Positions 16,932-24,096 of a DNA stretch of 49,684 bases are shown here, piece after piece. The first letter of the stretch is position 1; each line of letters starts with the position of its first letter. This stretch comes from Planctomycetota bacterium. GTDB lineage: Bacteria; Planctomycetota; Planctomycetia; Pirellulales; UBA7805. Under the pieces are notes generated by a model. The model had not been told where the DNA came from. It saw nothing but the letters and a program-made list of their open reading frames with translations, and made no database searches. Position numbers and translations under genes: made by a program. The stretch spans positions 1 to 49,684 of the forward strand of contig JAIOPX010000433.1 of the NCBI GenBank assembly GCA_021413705.1, written 5' to 3'.

Positions 16932-17200
16932 TGCGGCCTCCGCAGGCCCGAAGGGCCGAAACATAATAGCCCGGGGCAGAGCGAACCGCGGCGCCGTCGC
17001 CGCGATTCGCGCCGCCCCGGGTAAGCACCACCCTCAACAAACCTTCCCTCCCCATCGCTTGTGGCGGCATAGCCGCCACAAGCGATGGGGAGGGAAGAAA
17101 ACAGTAGAGGTCGATTCCGACCCAGGGCGGCACCGGCGCTCGTTGTACTCGCGTCGGTTTTCCCTGGGCTGGTATGTTTCACGCCTTCGGCGTACTGTAT
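16932..17200. mobile_element. about 270-base element with inverted ends and paired hairpins, copy 1 (MITE-like)
   Basis: It fills the 469-base gap between two small genes, where no ORF is supported. Left end: AGGGCCGAAACATAATAGCC then CGGGGC..; right end: CCCTGGGCTGGTATGTTTCA then CGCCTTCGGCG. The ends are imperfect inverted copies of each other. Next to each end is a GC-rich hairpin, one closed by CCCGGGGC/GCCCCGGG and one by CCCAGGGC/CCCTGGG. The copy at 44464-44731 shares the same architecture and motifs. No transposase is encoded, so if mobile it would need one supplied elsewhere. Confidence 0.55.
17043..17097. repeat. perfect 26-base inverted repeat with 3-base loop
   Basis: CTTCCCTCCCCATCGCTTGT followed by GGCGGC (17043-17068) is perfectly complemented by 17072-17097, with loop ATA. 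It lies in the middle of the MITE-like element copy 1 and is absent from copy 2, so it seems to be a separate insertion or rearrangement. Confidence 0.8.
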
Positions 17201-17318
17201 GTTGAGCCTATCCTGGGCGCTACGCTTTTGCTTGGATTGACAATTACGTGAGCACTTTAACACCCATACTCGGAGTAGCTTTCCCTCGGCTGCCCACCTA
17301 GCTTAGCTATACTCAGCA

Positions 17319-17816
17319 ATGACTTCACGCATCCCTGTCGTTCGGCAAATGTCCTGGGCAGGACTGGTTTTCTTTGCTGCCTGTCTTGGGCTTTGCGTTC
17401 TCCTGGGAATACTCATTGACCCAACTCGCGGCGCATTGTTCGGGCTTGCAATCTTCTATCTCTGGTTTTTGTGCGTTAGTCGCTTGATTGCCCGCCATCA
17501 TCATGCTGCGGTTCGTTTGGCCAAGAAAAAACAATTCGAGCAGGCCATTGAAGAGTATCGGCAAAGTCTCGCCTTCTTTGAGCGGAATACTTGGATTGAT
17601 CGTTTTCGTTTCGTTGTCATGTTCTCGCTCTCTTCCATTAGCTATCGTGAAATGGACCTGCTGGGAGTTGCGTTTTGTTACGGCCAGATTGGTGACGGAA
17701 CACGTTCACTCGCCACCTACCGGCAATGTCTGGAAGAGTTTCCGGACAGCGAGATGGCGGCATCCGCCCTTCGGCTACTCGATTCCGTTCGTAAATTGCC
17801 CAAGGAACAGGCATGA
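17319..17816 (+). CDS. membrane protein with a TPR-like tail, unknown function
   Basis: A 165-residue protein. Two hydrophobic segments occur near the N-terminus, about 12-33 (WAGLVFFAACLGLCVLLGIL) and about 38-57 (GALFGLAIFYLWFLCVSRLI). The remaining cytoplasmic part reads like tetratricopeptide helices: AAVRLAKKKQFEQAIEEYRQ, GVAFCYGQIGDGTRSLATYR and a final helix ALRLLDSVRKL. Such tails usually mediate protein contacts. Codon use is less GC-rich than the housekeeping genes around it. The gene is isolated between the MITE-like element and the broken hicA. No family name can be given. Confidence 0.75.
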   Translation: MTSRIPVVRQMSWAGLVFFAACLGLCVLLGILIDPTRGALFGLAIFYLWFLCVSRLIARHHHAAVRLAKKKQFEQAIEEYRQSLAFFERNTWIDRFRFVVMFSLSSISYREMDLLGVAFCYGQIGDGTRSLATYRQCLEEFPDSEMAASALRLLDSVRKLPKEQA

Positions 17817-17922
17817 GCGATCAGGTGACAATCCCCCTTCGGAATGACTGTCCCTCGGCTGCTTCGCGTGTCTTGTGACTTTGCCACCGAGATGCCGCAG
17901 TCGGCGTCTGGGCCAGCCTGCG

Positions 17923-18154
17923 TCATCCTCGCAGGGCCCGCACAAATTCTTCCTGGGAGACCTCTGCTTGGCGCAGCACACCGGCCAGCGTGCCGACGTT
18001 GACTTCGCTGTGCATTGGCACTACGCAGCCCTTCGACTCGCGACGCATGATGACGTGGCTACCGCTTTGGCGCACCTTGGCGCACCTTGGCGAACCCAAG
18101 GCGCTCAAGCGCGCGAACTACTTCAGCGCCTGATACCCGAGGCAGCTTAGGCAT
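17923..18154 (-). pseudogene. hicA: hicA toxin gene, frameshifted by a 10-base tandem duplication
   Basis: HicA toxins are small mRNA-cleaving proteins held in check by HicB. The reading frame opens MPKLPRVSGAEVVRALERLG then FAKVRQ, but then meets a stop after GAPKR. The cause is visible: CGCACCTTGG occurs twice in a row at 18071-18080 and 18081-18090. Taking one copy out restores a continuous 73-residue HicA: after FAKVRQ it continues SGSHVIMRRESKGC, with the catalytic His in GSHVIM, and ends EEFVRALRG at 17923. The start overlaps the hicB stop by eight bases, so translation was coupled. As it stands the toxin should be inactive. Confidence 0.85.
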
Positions 18155-18359
18155 GCGTGGGCTCGGGAACCGTGAACATGGTGACGAGGGGGTGCCCCAT
18201 TGCTGGCAACGGGAACTCAGAAAGGAATAAGGCTGTGGCTTCACGCAAGTTGGCTACAGCCTCTTCGACCGTCTCACCTTGCGTGGTGGTCCCCGTTTCA
18301 GGATTGAGGGCGATGAAGCCCCCTTCTTCGGCGTGCGTTAGAACTGCGGTGAGCTCCAT
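18147..18359 (-). CDS. hicB: HicB-family antitoxin
   Basis: A 70-residue antitoxin of the short HicB type with the partial RNase H-like fold: MELTAVLTHAEEGGFIALNP, the GETVEEAVANLREATALFL helix and a short tail. The ATG at 18357-18359 is used because MELTAVLTHAEEGGF is the usual opening; an in-frame ATG 60 bases upstream gives unrelated sequence. No C-terminal DNA-binding domain is present, typical of this short subgroup. The order hicB then hicA, with overlap, is a known variant. The frame is intact, whereas its toxin is frameshifted, so it appears to be an orphaned antitoxin now. It might still neutralise related toxins elsewhere; that is inference. Confidence 0.85.
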   Translation of the reverse strand: MELTAVLTHAEEGGFIALNPETGTTTQGETVEEAVANLREATALFLSEFPLPAMGHPLVTMFTVPEPTHA

Positions 18360-18510
18360 AGCTTGGCTCCCGAATGAAAGTGTGCTGATTGTCGCTCGTG
18401 GCTGCGCAAGACGCCTCATTACTAATTAGAGCGGTCATCGGGTATTGAAACAAGAGATGATTCCCAACGCGTCTTAGTCCCGCGTTTTGGTCTCCCGATT
18501 GCTGAGTGGA

Positions 18511-18978
18511 TTACCGCGTGTTGCCGCTTTCCGGCGGTGTTTCAATGACTCGGCTTTCGATCACCCGGCTCTCGATGATCGTGTCTCGGGCCGGTGGCTT
18601 CGGGTTGGCTCGGCCGTAGAGCAGGATTTCGATGCGGCGGTGCATATAGGCCAGCACCGCGCGGCGGACGGGTGGCAAGAGGAGGGCCGCGGCGGCGATA
18701 TCGGTCAGGACACCCGGGATGAAGAACAACACCCCAGCCACGAAAATCAGCAAACTGTCAAACAGTGCCACGGCCGGAGTTTGGCCGGCGTCGATCTCAC
18801 GCCGCACATGGCGCCAGGCATGAAAACCCTGCCAGCGCATCACGGCCACTCCGGCAATTCCTCCGGCCAGCACCAAGGCAAACGCAAAGCCTGCCGACGT
18901 GTGCTGCGCAATCCACAACAACACCAGCAGATCGGCCAGCGGAATGACGATCAGGAGTAAGAGCAATCGAGCGAGCAT
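18511..18978 (-). CDS. fxsA: FxsA-family membrane protein
   Basis: A 155-residue inner-membrane protein of the FxsA family, named for suppression of phage F exclusion when overproduced; its cellular role is unclear. The ATG at 18976-18978 gives the usual start MLARLLLLLIVIPLADLLVL, where the helix includes the family's conserved acidic residue. Further membrane segments are at about 27-45 (AGFAFALVLAGGIAGVAVM) and about 74-95 (LLIFVAGVLFFIPGVLTDIA), the latter containing the family signature FIPGVLTD. Length agrees with the family. The C-terminal tail contains a short tandem repeat, IIESRVIESRVIET, probably unstructured. An upstream in-frame ATG (19056) would add 26 residues without similarity. 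Confidence 0.9.
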   Translation of the reverse strand: MLARLLLLLIVIPLADLLVLLWIAQHTSAGFAFALVLAGGIAGVAVMRWQGFHAWRHVRREIDAGQTPAVALFDSLLIFVAGVLFFIPGVLTDIAAAALLLPPVRRAVLAYMHRRIEILLYGRANPKPPARDTIIESRVIESRVIETPPESGNTR

Positions 18979-19068
18979 GTTTATGGGAAATTGTATCTCA
19001 TAGGGCAGGATACCCACGCAAGGCACCGAGTAATACAACCCGGCATTTTGAAACAAAGAAGAGGTTGG

Positions 19069-19141
19069 GGAACACTAATAATCGCTAATCTACGCTAATC
19101 AGATTATCAGATTAGCGGTTATTAGCGTTTATTAGTGTTCC
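19069..19141. repeat. CTAATAAACGC-family palindrome overlapping the MnmE-like stop
   Basis: GGAACACTAATAATCGCTAA (from 19069) faces TTAGCGTTTATTAGTGTTCC (19122-19141). Related elements are at 1639-1703 and 48527-48622. On the minus strand the last coding bases and the TAA stop of the MnmE-like gene (19132-19134) are part of the repeat, whose GGAACACTAA encodes the terminal residues EH and the stop. Confidence 0.7.
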
Positions 19142-20307
19142 TTACTCCTCCTGCAATCAAGGGAAATCAACCTCATCAGTATTTCGCTCGCCCTATTCAT
19201 TTCTTTCCGTTGCACCTGCTCTGCGGCAGCGGCGATACCTTCCACCTGACGCGACGTAAACGGCACCGGACTTTGCGGCGGCGGCACGGTCGGAACGAGC
19301 CTGATCGTAATCGCTTCCAGCAGCTTGTCGATCCCTTCACCCGTCAGCGCGCTGACGCTGATCCCCGCAGGTCGTGCATCTGTGTGCGGCGGCAGATCGC
19401 TCTTGTTATGGACAATCATTGCATCCGGCCAGTCCGCGGCTAGTCCCTGCTCGTCGGAACCAAACGCAGCGGAGCGGTCGAACACTAGCAGCCGCACGTC
19501 GGCGGTGGCCAGACGCTGCCGTCCGGCGTCGATACCCGCGGCCTCCAGCGGATCGGCCGCCGCACGAATGCCGGCCGTATCGGACAGTTCGATCGGCCAA
19601 CCGTCGATTGCGGTGGAGGCGGACACAACATCGCGCGTTGTTCCAGGTTGCGGGGCCACGATCGCCCGGCCATAGCCGACCAATACGTTAATCAGGCTGC
19701 TCTTGCCCACGTTCGGCGCACCGCAAATCACCACTTGCCACGGTGCGGCAAGATGCAGGCCCAGAGGCGACCACTTTAGCAGCTCCAACAGCCGTGTCTT
19801 GGCCTCCTCCGCCTCACCGTGTTCCAATAGCTGAATCAGTTTCTGCAACTCGTTGCGTAGCGCTCCGTGGAATTGATCCAACAGAATCCCAGCGCAGCGC
19901 TCGGTCCTTGCTTGAGCCAGGGCAATGACCGCCTCGGCTGCCAGCGGATCGTCTGCCATCGAGTGGCCGAGCCACTGCCGCCACTCAACAACCTGCCCGC
20001 CGGCATCAGCCAGATCGGACATGATCGTGGCAATCGCCACCCGGCCGCCGTGGCAATGGATACTCACTTCGTCCGTGCCCCGCCGCGTGACAACTACTTC
20101 TTCGGGATGCGAACCGCGCCACTGGCCAACAACGACCCGGCCAGGGTGGAGCGTTTCCAAGGAGCGATCATTCCGCAGCCGCAGCAATGGCGCAAGCAAG
20201 CCGATGGCGTTCGGTCCAGCGACCAGACATGAAGCCACCGCGCCGCGTCCAGCAGGTGTGAGTTGCACGACCACCGTGGGCTGTTGGCTGGACATGCGTC
20301 CCATCAC
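19132..20307 (-). CDS. MnmE/TrmE-like GTPase, shortened C-terminus
   Basis: A 391-residue GTPase resembling the tRNA-modification enzyme MnmE, which with MnmG modifies the wobble uridine of some tRNAs. An N-terminal TrmE-like domain (about 8-115, with HPGRVVVGQWR and EVSIHCHGG) and a helical linker precede a G domain with GAPNVGKSS (196-204), PGTTRDVVS, DTAG (243-246), NKSD (301-304) and SVSALTGEG. Normal MnmE is about 450 residues and ends in a second helical half with FC(I/V/L)GK, whose Cys is needed for catalysis; here only about 60 residues follow the G domain and that motif is absent. The start overlaps the coaX stop by four bases (ATGA). It may be a planctomycete-specific paralogue rather than true MnmE. 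Confidence 0.85.
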   Translation of the reverse strand: MMGRMSSQQPTVVVQLTPAGRGAVASCLVAGPNAIGLLAPLLRLRNDRSLETLHPGRVVVGQWRGSHPEEVVVTRRGTDEVSIHCHGGRVAIATIMSDLADAGGQVVEWRQWLGHSMADDPLAAEAVIALAQARTERCAGILLDQFHGALRNELQKLIQLLEHGEAEEAKTRLLELLKWSPLGLHLAAPWQVVICGAPNVGKSSLINVLVGYGRAIVAPQPGTTRDVVSASTAIDGWPIELSDTAGIRAAADPLEAAGIDAGRQRLATADVRLLVFDRSAAFGSDEQGLAADWPDAMIVHNKSDLPPHTDARPAGISVSALTGEGIDKLLEAITIRLVPTVPPPQSPVPFTSRQVEGIAAAAEQVQRKEMNRASEILMRLISLDCRRSKEH

Positions 20308-21092
20308 TCGCCCATGGCAGAGAGCGCAATTCCGGTCAGCACCAGATGCGGCACGTAGCGCACCTCACCCGGCAACAGCCGAGCAATCTGCTCGGCCGCG
20401 CCACCGGTCAGCAACACCAACGGATCTCCCTCGATCTCACTCGCCAAACCTTCGACCAGTGTCCGCATCGCCCCCACGGCGCCCCAGAAGAGCCCGCTGG
20501 CAATCGCCTCTTGCGTACATGTGCCAAGCACGGGTGGCGGCTCCGCCAGTCCCGACAGCTTGACTTCCGGCAGCAGGTCGGTGAAGTCGTGCAGCGCGCG
20601 GGCCGACATGCCAACTCCAGGCAAAATAGCCCCGCCACAAAAAGTGCCAACGGTTGAAACGAGATCGACCGTGATGGCGCTACCTACGTCAACCACCACG
20701 GCACCCTGATTCGTTCCGCGCAAGGCATTCGCCGCCACAGCGCCCAATAGCCGATCAATGCCTACCTCCTGCGGTGCAGGCAGATCGATCACCAACGGCA
20801 ACTCCTGATGACTCAGTTGAGCGCTGCTCGCATGCTCCTGGTCAAGCCACTTTTTGAGCCGCGCGGCAGCCGGCCGGTGAACGCTGGCAATCCGCCAATC
20901 CAAATCCGGCGGAGTAAAGGGAGCCAGCCAGACGGCGATCTCCACCGGGTCCCACTCGTCGGTGTCTAAGCCCAACCACCGGCTGGGCATAGGCAGCCCA
21001 CCCTCATCAACCGGCTTGTCGAACAAACCCAGCTTGATGCGGCTGTTGCCAATATCGACCGCCATCAGCGGCAGGGATGCGGAAGGTGCCAT
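20304..21092 (-). CDS. coaX: type III pantothenate kinase
   Basis: Phosphorylates pantothenate, the first step of coenzyme A synthesis; a cytoplasmic enzyme of the ASKHA fold. The 262-residue product shows the type III signatures in order: AVDIGNSRIKLGLF (residues about 11-24, phosphate-binding), VGIDRLLGAVAA (about 110-121, with the catalytic Asp), VVVDVGSAITVDLV (about 131-144) and GGAILPGVGMSARALH (about 152-167). The ATG overlap with the MnmE-like gene downstream implies coupled translation. The gap to obg upstream is 155 bases and contains an inverted repeat, so it may have its own promoter. Confidence 0.95.
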   Translation of the reverse strand: MAPSASLPLMAVDIGNSRIKLGLFDKPVDEGGLPMPSRWLGLDTDEWDPVEIAVWLAPFTPPDLDWRIASVHRPAAARLKKWLDQEHASSAQLSHQELPLVIDLPAPQEVGIDRLLGAVAANALRGTNQGAVVVDVGSAITVDLVSTVGTFCGGAILPGVGMSARALHDFTDLLPEVKLSGLAEPPPVLGTCTQEAIASGLFWGAVGAMRTLVEGLASEIEGDPLVLLTGGAAEQIARLLPGEVRYVPHLVLTGIALSAMGE

Positions 21093-21130
21093 GCTGCGGT
21101 TTATAGGCGGAAGTGCGGTCGGTTACAAGG

Positions 21131-21252
21131 TGTAGGGTATGCGCAGCATACCAGTTCTTGGACAACGATCCCGCGCTGGGCTTCCTGACGCGACTACTGT
21201 AAGCTTGCGAATTCTTGTGGCCCAGGACTTGGTACGCTGCGCGTACCCTACA
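21131..21252. repeat. inverted repeat between obg and coaX, overlapping the obg stop
   Basis: TGTAGGGTATGCGCAGCATA then CC (21131-21152) is inverted at 21231-21252 with 20 of 22 positions matching. On the minus strand the right arm contains the TAG stop codon of obg (21248-21250). It fills most of the 155-base gap. Confidence 0.7.
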
Positions 21253-22261
21253 AGGGAACACTTGCTTCCACCGGATGAGCGTCCAATTCCGCCACAATCC
21301 GCCGCAGCAGCACGTCGAGCCCTTGGCCCGTCACCGCCGAAATTGAGAGCACCGGCGCACCAAGTTCCGCCGACAATTGCTTCGCCACGTCCTCGGCCTC
21401 GGGCAGTTCGCATTTGCTCACGCAAACGATCTGCGGCCGCTGAGCCAATTGCTCGCTGTGCAGCGCCAGTTCGTTGCGGATCGCTCGATAGTTGGTCAGC
21501 GGATCGGTGCCGTCCATCGGCTGTGCCTCGACAAGATGCACCAACACTCTGGTCCGTTCCACATGGCGCAGAAACTCGTGACCCAGGCCGATGCCGGCGT
21601 GCGCTCCTTCAACCAAACCCGGGATGTCGGCCAGAATGAACCCGCGGTCCATTCCCACTTCCACACGGCCGAGGTTCGGAGTTTTGGTGGTGAACGGATA
21701 GTCGGCAATCTCGGGCCGCGCCCGGCTCAGCCGAGCCAGCAGCGTGCTCTTGCCGGCGTTCGGCTTGCCAACCAGGCCGACGTCCGCGATCGACTTCAAC
21801 TCGAGTACCAACTCGCGGGCTTCCCCTTCGGCGCCGCGCGTCACTTGTCGCGGAGCACGGTTCTGCGACGACTTGAAGTGCAGGTTGCCGTAACCGCCGC
21901 GCCCGCCTCGGGCGACGACCACTTTATCACCCTCGTGGCCGAGATCCTTGATAATGAAGTGCTTCTGGGCGTCGAGCACCACTGTGCCCGGCGGAACGGG
22001 CACGATCAGGTCATAGGCGCTGTGGCCATGGCGATTGCTTCCTTCGCCGTTGCCCCCTTTCTCGGCCCGCAGATGCTTTTGATGGGCGACTGCCGCTAAG
22101 CTATCGACGCCGGGCTGGGCCACCAGAATGACGCTGCCGCCGTGGCCGCCATCGCCGCCATCGGGTCCGCCGCGGGGAACAAACTTCTCGCGCCGAAAGC
22201 TGAGACAGCCGTTACCCCCGTCGCCTGCTGCTACATGGATTTTGACGCGATCGACGAACAT
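21248..22261 (-). CDS. obg: GTPase Obg/CgtA
   Basis: An essential GTPase in 50S ribosome assembly and stress control. The 337 residues start MFVDRVKIHVAAGDGGNGCL and the Gly-rich Obg fold (GGPDGGDGGHGGSV) fills the first 155 residues. The G domain has GKPNAGKST (165-173), the switch region with PFTT, DIPGLVEGAHAGIGLGHEFL (G3), a G4 variant VSKCEL (instead of NKxD) and SISAVTGQG. There is no C-terminal OCT domain, as in many bacteria outside Firmicutes. It lies nine bases downstream of rpmA, the usual neighbour. The end of the gene is embedded in a palindromic repeat. Confidence 0.96.
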   Translation of the reverse strand: MFVDRVKIHVAAGDGGNGCLSFRREKFVPRGGPDGGDGGHGGSVILVAQPGVDSLAAVAHQKHLRAEKGGNGEGSNRHGHSAYDLIVPVPPGTVVLDAQKHFIIKDLGHEGDKVVVARGGRGGYGNLHFKSSQNRAPRQVTRGAEGEARELVLELKSIADVGLVGKPNAGKSTLLARLSRARPEIADYPFTTKTPNLGRVEVGMDRGFILADIPGLVEGAHAGIGLGHEFLRHVERTRVLVHLVEAQPMDGTDPLTNYRAIRNELALHSEQLAQRPQIVCVSKCELPEAEDVAKQLSAELGAPVLSISAVTGQGLDVLLRRIVAELDAHPVEASVPL

Positions 22262-22270
22262 GGTGTGAGA

Positions 22271-22528
22271 CTAGTTCGCTTCGACCGTCTCGACGATGCT
22301 GATGCGACGGCCTTCGCGATCGAACTTGACCACGCCATCGACCAGGGCGAAGAGCGTGAAATCGGAACCCTGGCCGACACCGCGGCCGGGATGAAACTTC
22401 GTGCCTACTTGCCGCACCAGAATGTTGCCGGCCCGCACCTGCTCTCCGCCAAAGTGCTTCACGCCACGATTCTGCGCGTTGGAATCGCGACCGTTGCGGC
22501 TCGATCCTTGTCCCTTCTTATGTGCCAT
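22271..22528 (-). CDS. rpmA: 50S ribosomal protein L27
   Basis: A large-subunit ribosomal protein whose N-terminus reaches the peptidyl-transferase centre. The 85 residues begin [20 protein letters not shown] and contain [20 protein letters not shown] and the [13 protein letters not shown] segment, all typical of L27. There is no Firmicutes-style N-terminal extension. It is followed by obg nine bases on, as in many bacteria. The usual upstream partner rplU (L21) is not adjacent; upstream lies a palindromic repeat and an exported hypothetical on the same strand. Confidence 0.97.
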   Translation of the reverse strand: MAHKKGQGSSRNGRDSNAQNRGVKHFGGEQVRAGNILVRQVGTKFHPGRGVGQGSDFTLFALVDGVVKFDREGRRISIVETVEAN

Positions 22529-22548
22529 GTGATCATTCCTATTTTCTT

Positions 22549-22646
22549 GGCGAGCGGGGGGCGTAAGCCCCCCGTTATTTCTGTGTTCTTATTGAGCCGG
22601 AAACCAGAGGCAGTGAGGAAACAGGGGGCTTACGCCCCCCGCTCGC
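22549..22646. repeat. palindromic element, GGCGTAAGCCCCC family, intergenic copy
   Basis: The left arm 22549-22576 begins GGCGAGCGGGGGGCGTAAGC and is inverted at 22619-22646 with 27 of 28 positions matching. The element lies upstream of rpmA. The family member at 2515-2613 is inside a gene. Confidence 0.8.
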
Positions 22647-22691
22647 CTGTGAGCAATCGCCTGCTTATCGCATCGGCCAAACCGCTCATTT

Positions 22692-23747
22692 TTACCGGTA
22701 AATCCACTCCCAGTCAACCTGGCCCTTGATGCCCAGCTTGATCTCCTCTTCCCGCTGCAAATACTCGTCGCCAGGGCGGGAATAGTTCAGCCGCAGCACC
22801 TTTTGCTCCATCGTGCGCCCCTTGCCGGGCGGATCCCCCGGCTTATATGCCCCCGGCTGGTCCTTCCAGCGGTAGGCGTTCGTCAGACCCCAAATATCGA
22901 TCGAAAAATAGTCGATTCGGGGGTCGATATCCGTCGCCTCGGGCTGGGGCGGGTCGCCACCTACCCAGGTCACATAACCCCACACGCTGTTGTCGATCCG
23001 GCCCGTGGAGAGAGGGATGGGATTCTTGGCGATCTCCACCGTGTTGTGAAAATCTTCCAAACGGCAGGGTGGCTGCTCGCGGCGGAAGATGGCCTCCTTG
23101 GCCAGCGGCACAATCTGGTCGAGCCATTCCTTCTTGATGTCTTTATCAAGGCTGCGCAATTTGAAGTTCGGCATGAAGCGATGCGCACCCGTGTTGGCCA
23201 GCATCTGACCTTCCTTATCCACCCGTTCGATCGTATACAAACCTTTGTGCCAAGCGTCGAACTGGGCGGCTTTGCTTTCGGTTCCCTGGACAGGCGTCAT
23301 ATGCTGTCCCGGATTGGTAATCCGGTAGACCATGTACCAGACCACCTTGCGTCGCATCTTGCCATCCGGCTGCGGCAGGTCGAGGCGAATCATTCGCAGC
23401 GGCCGGAAGCTGAATTGAAACTGCCACACACCGCGGCGGAACAAGGTGTTGGTGGCCTTGTAGTGAAGCGTCTCGGTGGCTTCGTTCTCCGGCGCTTGCG
23501 GCGTCCAGTTCAGGTCGGGCACGCCGACGGTCAACTCGACCACATCGTGCGGGTCGATCGTCTCCTCGGCTTTGCGATCCTCCGGCACCCGCGATTCGAC
23601 ACCCGCCACTACTTTGCGCGGCCCCGATTTGGGCGCCGCGGCGCCACCCGTCTCGGCAGCTTGCACTTGAGCGCCAGTAATACTCACGACGCAGAGCGCA
23701 GCCAACGCCAACGCAGTCCGACGGAGATGGGTCATTGTTCCATGCAT
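22692..23747 (-). CDS. exported protein of unknown function
   Basis: A conserved-looking secreted protein without a recognised family. Starting at the ATG 23745-23747 (or 23735 four codons later) gives about 350 residues beginning MHGTMTHLRRTALALAALCV, a signal peptide ending near VQAAE. The body is rich in aromatic and charged residues and in segments typical of beta structure: DLNWTPQAPENEATETLHYK, FRRGVWQFQFSFRPLRMIRL, VVWYMVYRITNPGQHMTPVQ, WGYVTWVGGDPPQPEATDID, YFSIDIWGLTNAYRW. The C-terminus is GIKGQVDWEWIYR. The pattern of a conserved exported planctomycete protein is an inference from composition and the absence of frameshifts. It lies upstream of rpmA-obg with a repeat between. Confidence 0.82.
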   Translation of the reverse strand: MHGTMTHLRRTALALAALCVVSITGAQVQAAETGGAAAPKSGPRKVVAGVESRVPEDRKAEETIDPHDVVELTVGVPDLNWTPQAPENEATETLHYKATNTLFRRGVWQFQFSFRPLRMIRLDLPQPDGKMRRKVVWYMVYRITNPGQHMTPVQGTESKAAQFDAWHKGLYTIERVDKEGQMLANTGAHRFMPNFKLRSLDKDIKKEWLDQIVPLAKEAIFRREQPPCRLEDFHNTVEIAKNPIPLSTGRIDNSVWGYVTWVGGDPPQPEATDIDPRIDYFSIDIWGLTNAYRWKDQPGAYKPGDPPGKGRTMEQKVLRLNYSRPGDEYLQREEEIKLGIKGQVDWEWIYR

Positions 23748-23876
23748 AATCAAGCACTCGCGCGAAGAGGAAATTGAGCCACGGATGAAACACAGACCCC
23801 GCCTCCGCCGGGCTTGTCCCGGTGGGGCGACGACTGACCAGCTAGAACGAATCATCCCACCAAACCTTGTTCTTTT

Positions 23877-23921
23877 AACTCGCCACTCGCCCGCCGCGTT
23901 GCGGCGGGCGAGTGGCGAGTT
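23877..23921. repeat. perfect 21-base inverted repeat
   Basis: AACTCGCCACTCGCCCGCCG then C (23877-23897) and its exact complement (23901-23921) flank a GTT loop. It lies between two minus-strand genes. The DUF3891 gene reads towards it, so it might end that transcript, but no U-run is present. Confidence 0.75.
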
Positions 23922-24096
23922 GTAGAGGGATGGCTGGTGGACACGATCTAGCTATCCAGTCATGGTTCCGCCGGGGCAAGCCCGACGGTGACCGATCTCT
24001 GCTTACTCCAGATTTCTCATGGCCAAACAGTCTATTCAAGTATAATTCGGCCCTTCAAAACCGGCAAGTTTGCGGGGAAATGCAGGGTATTTGGCC

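Noticed and set aside
17923-18108. A separate 61-residue gene downstream of hicB
   Set aside because: It is the C-terminal part of HicA read after the frameshift; removing one 10-base copy joins both parts.
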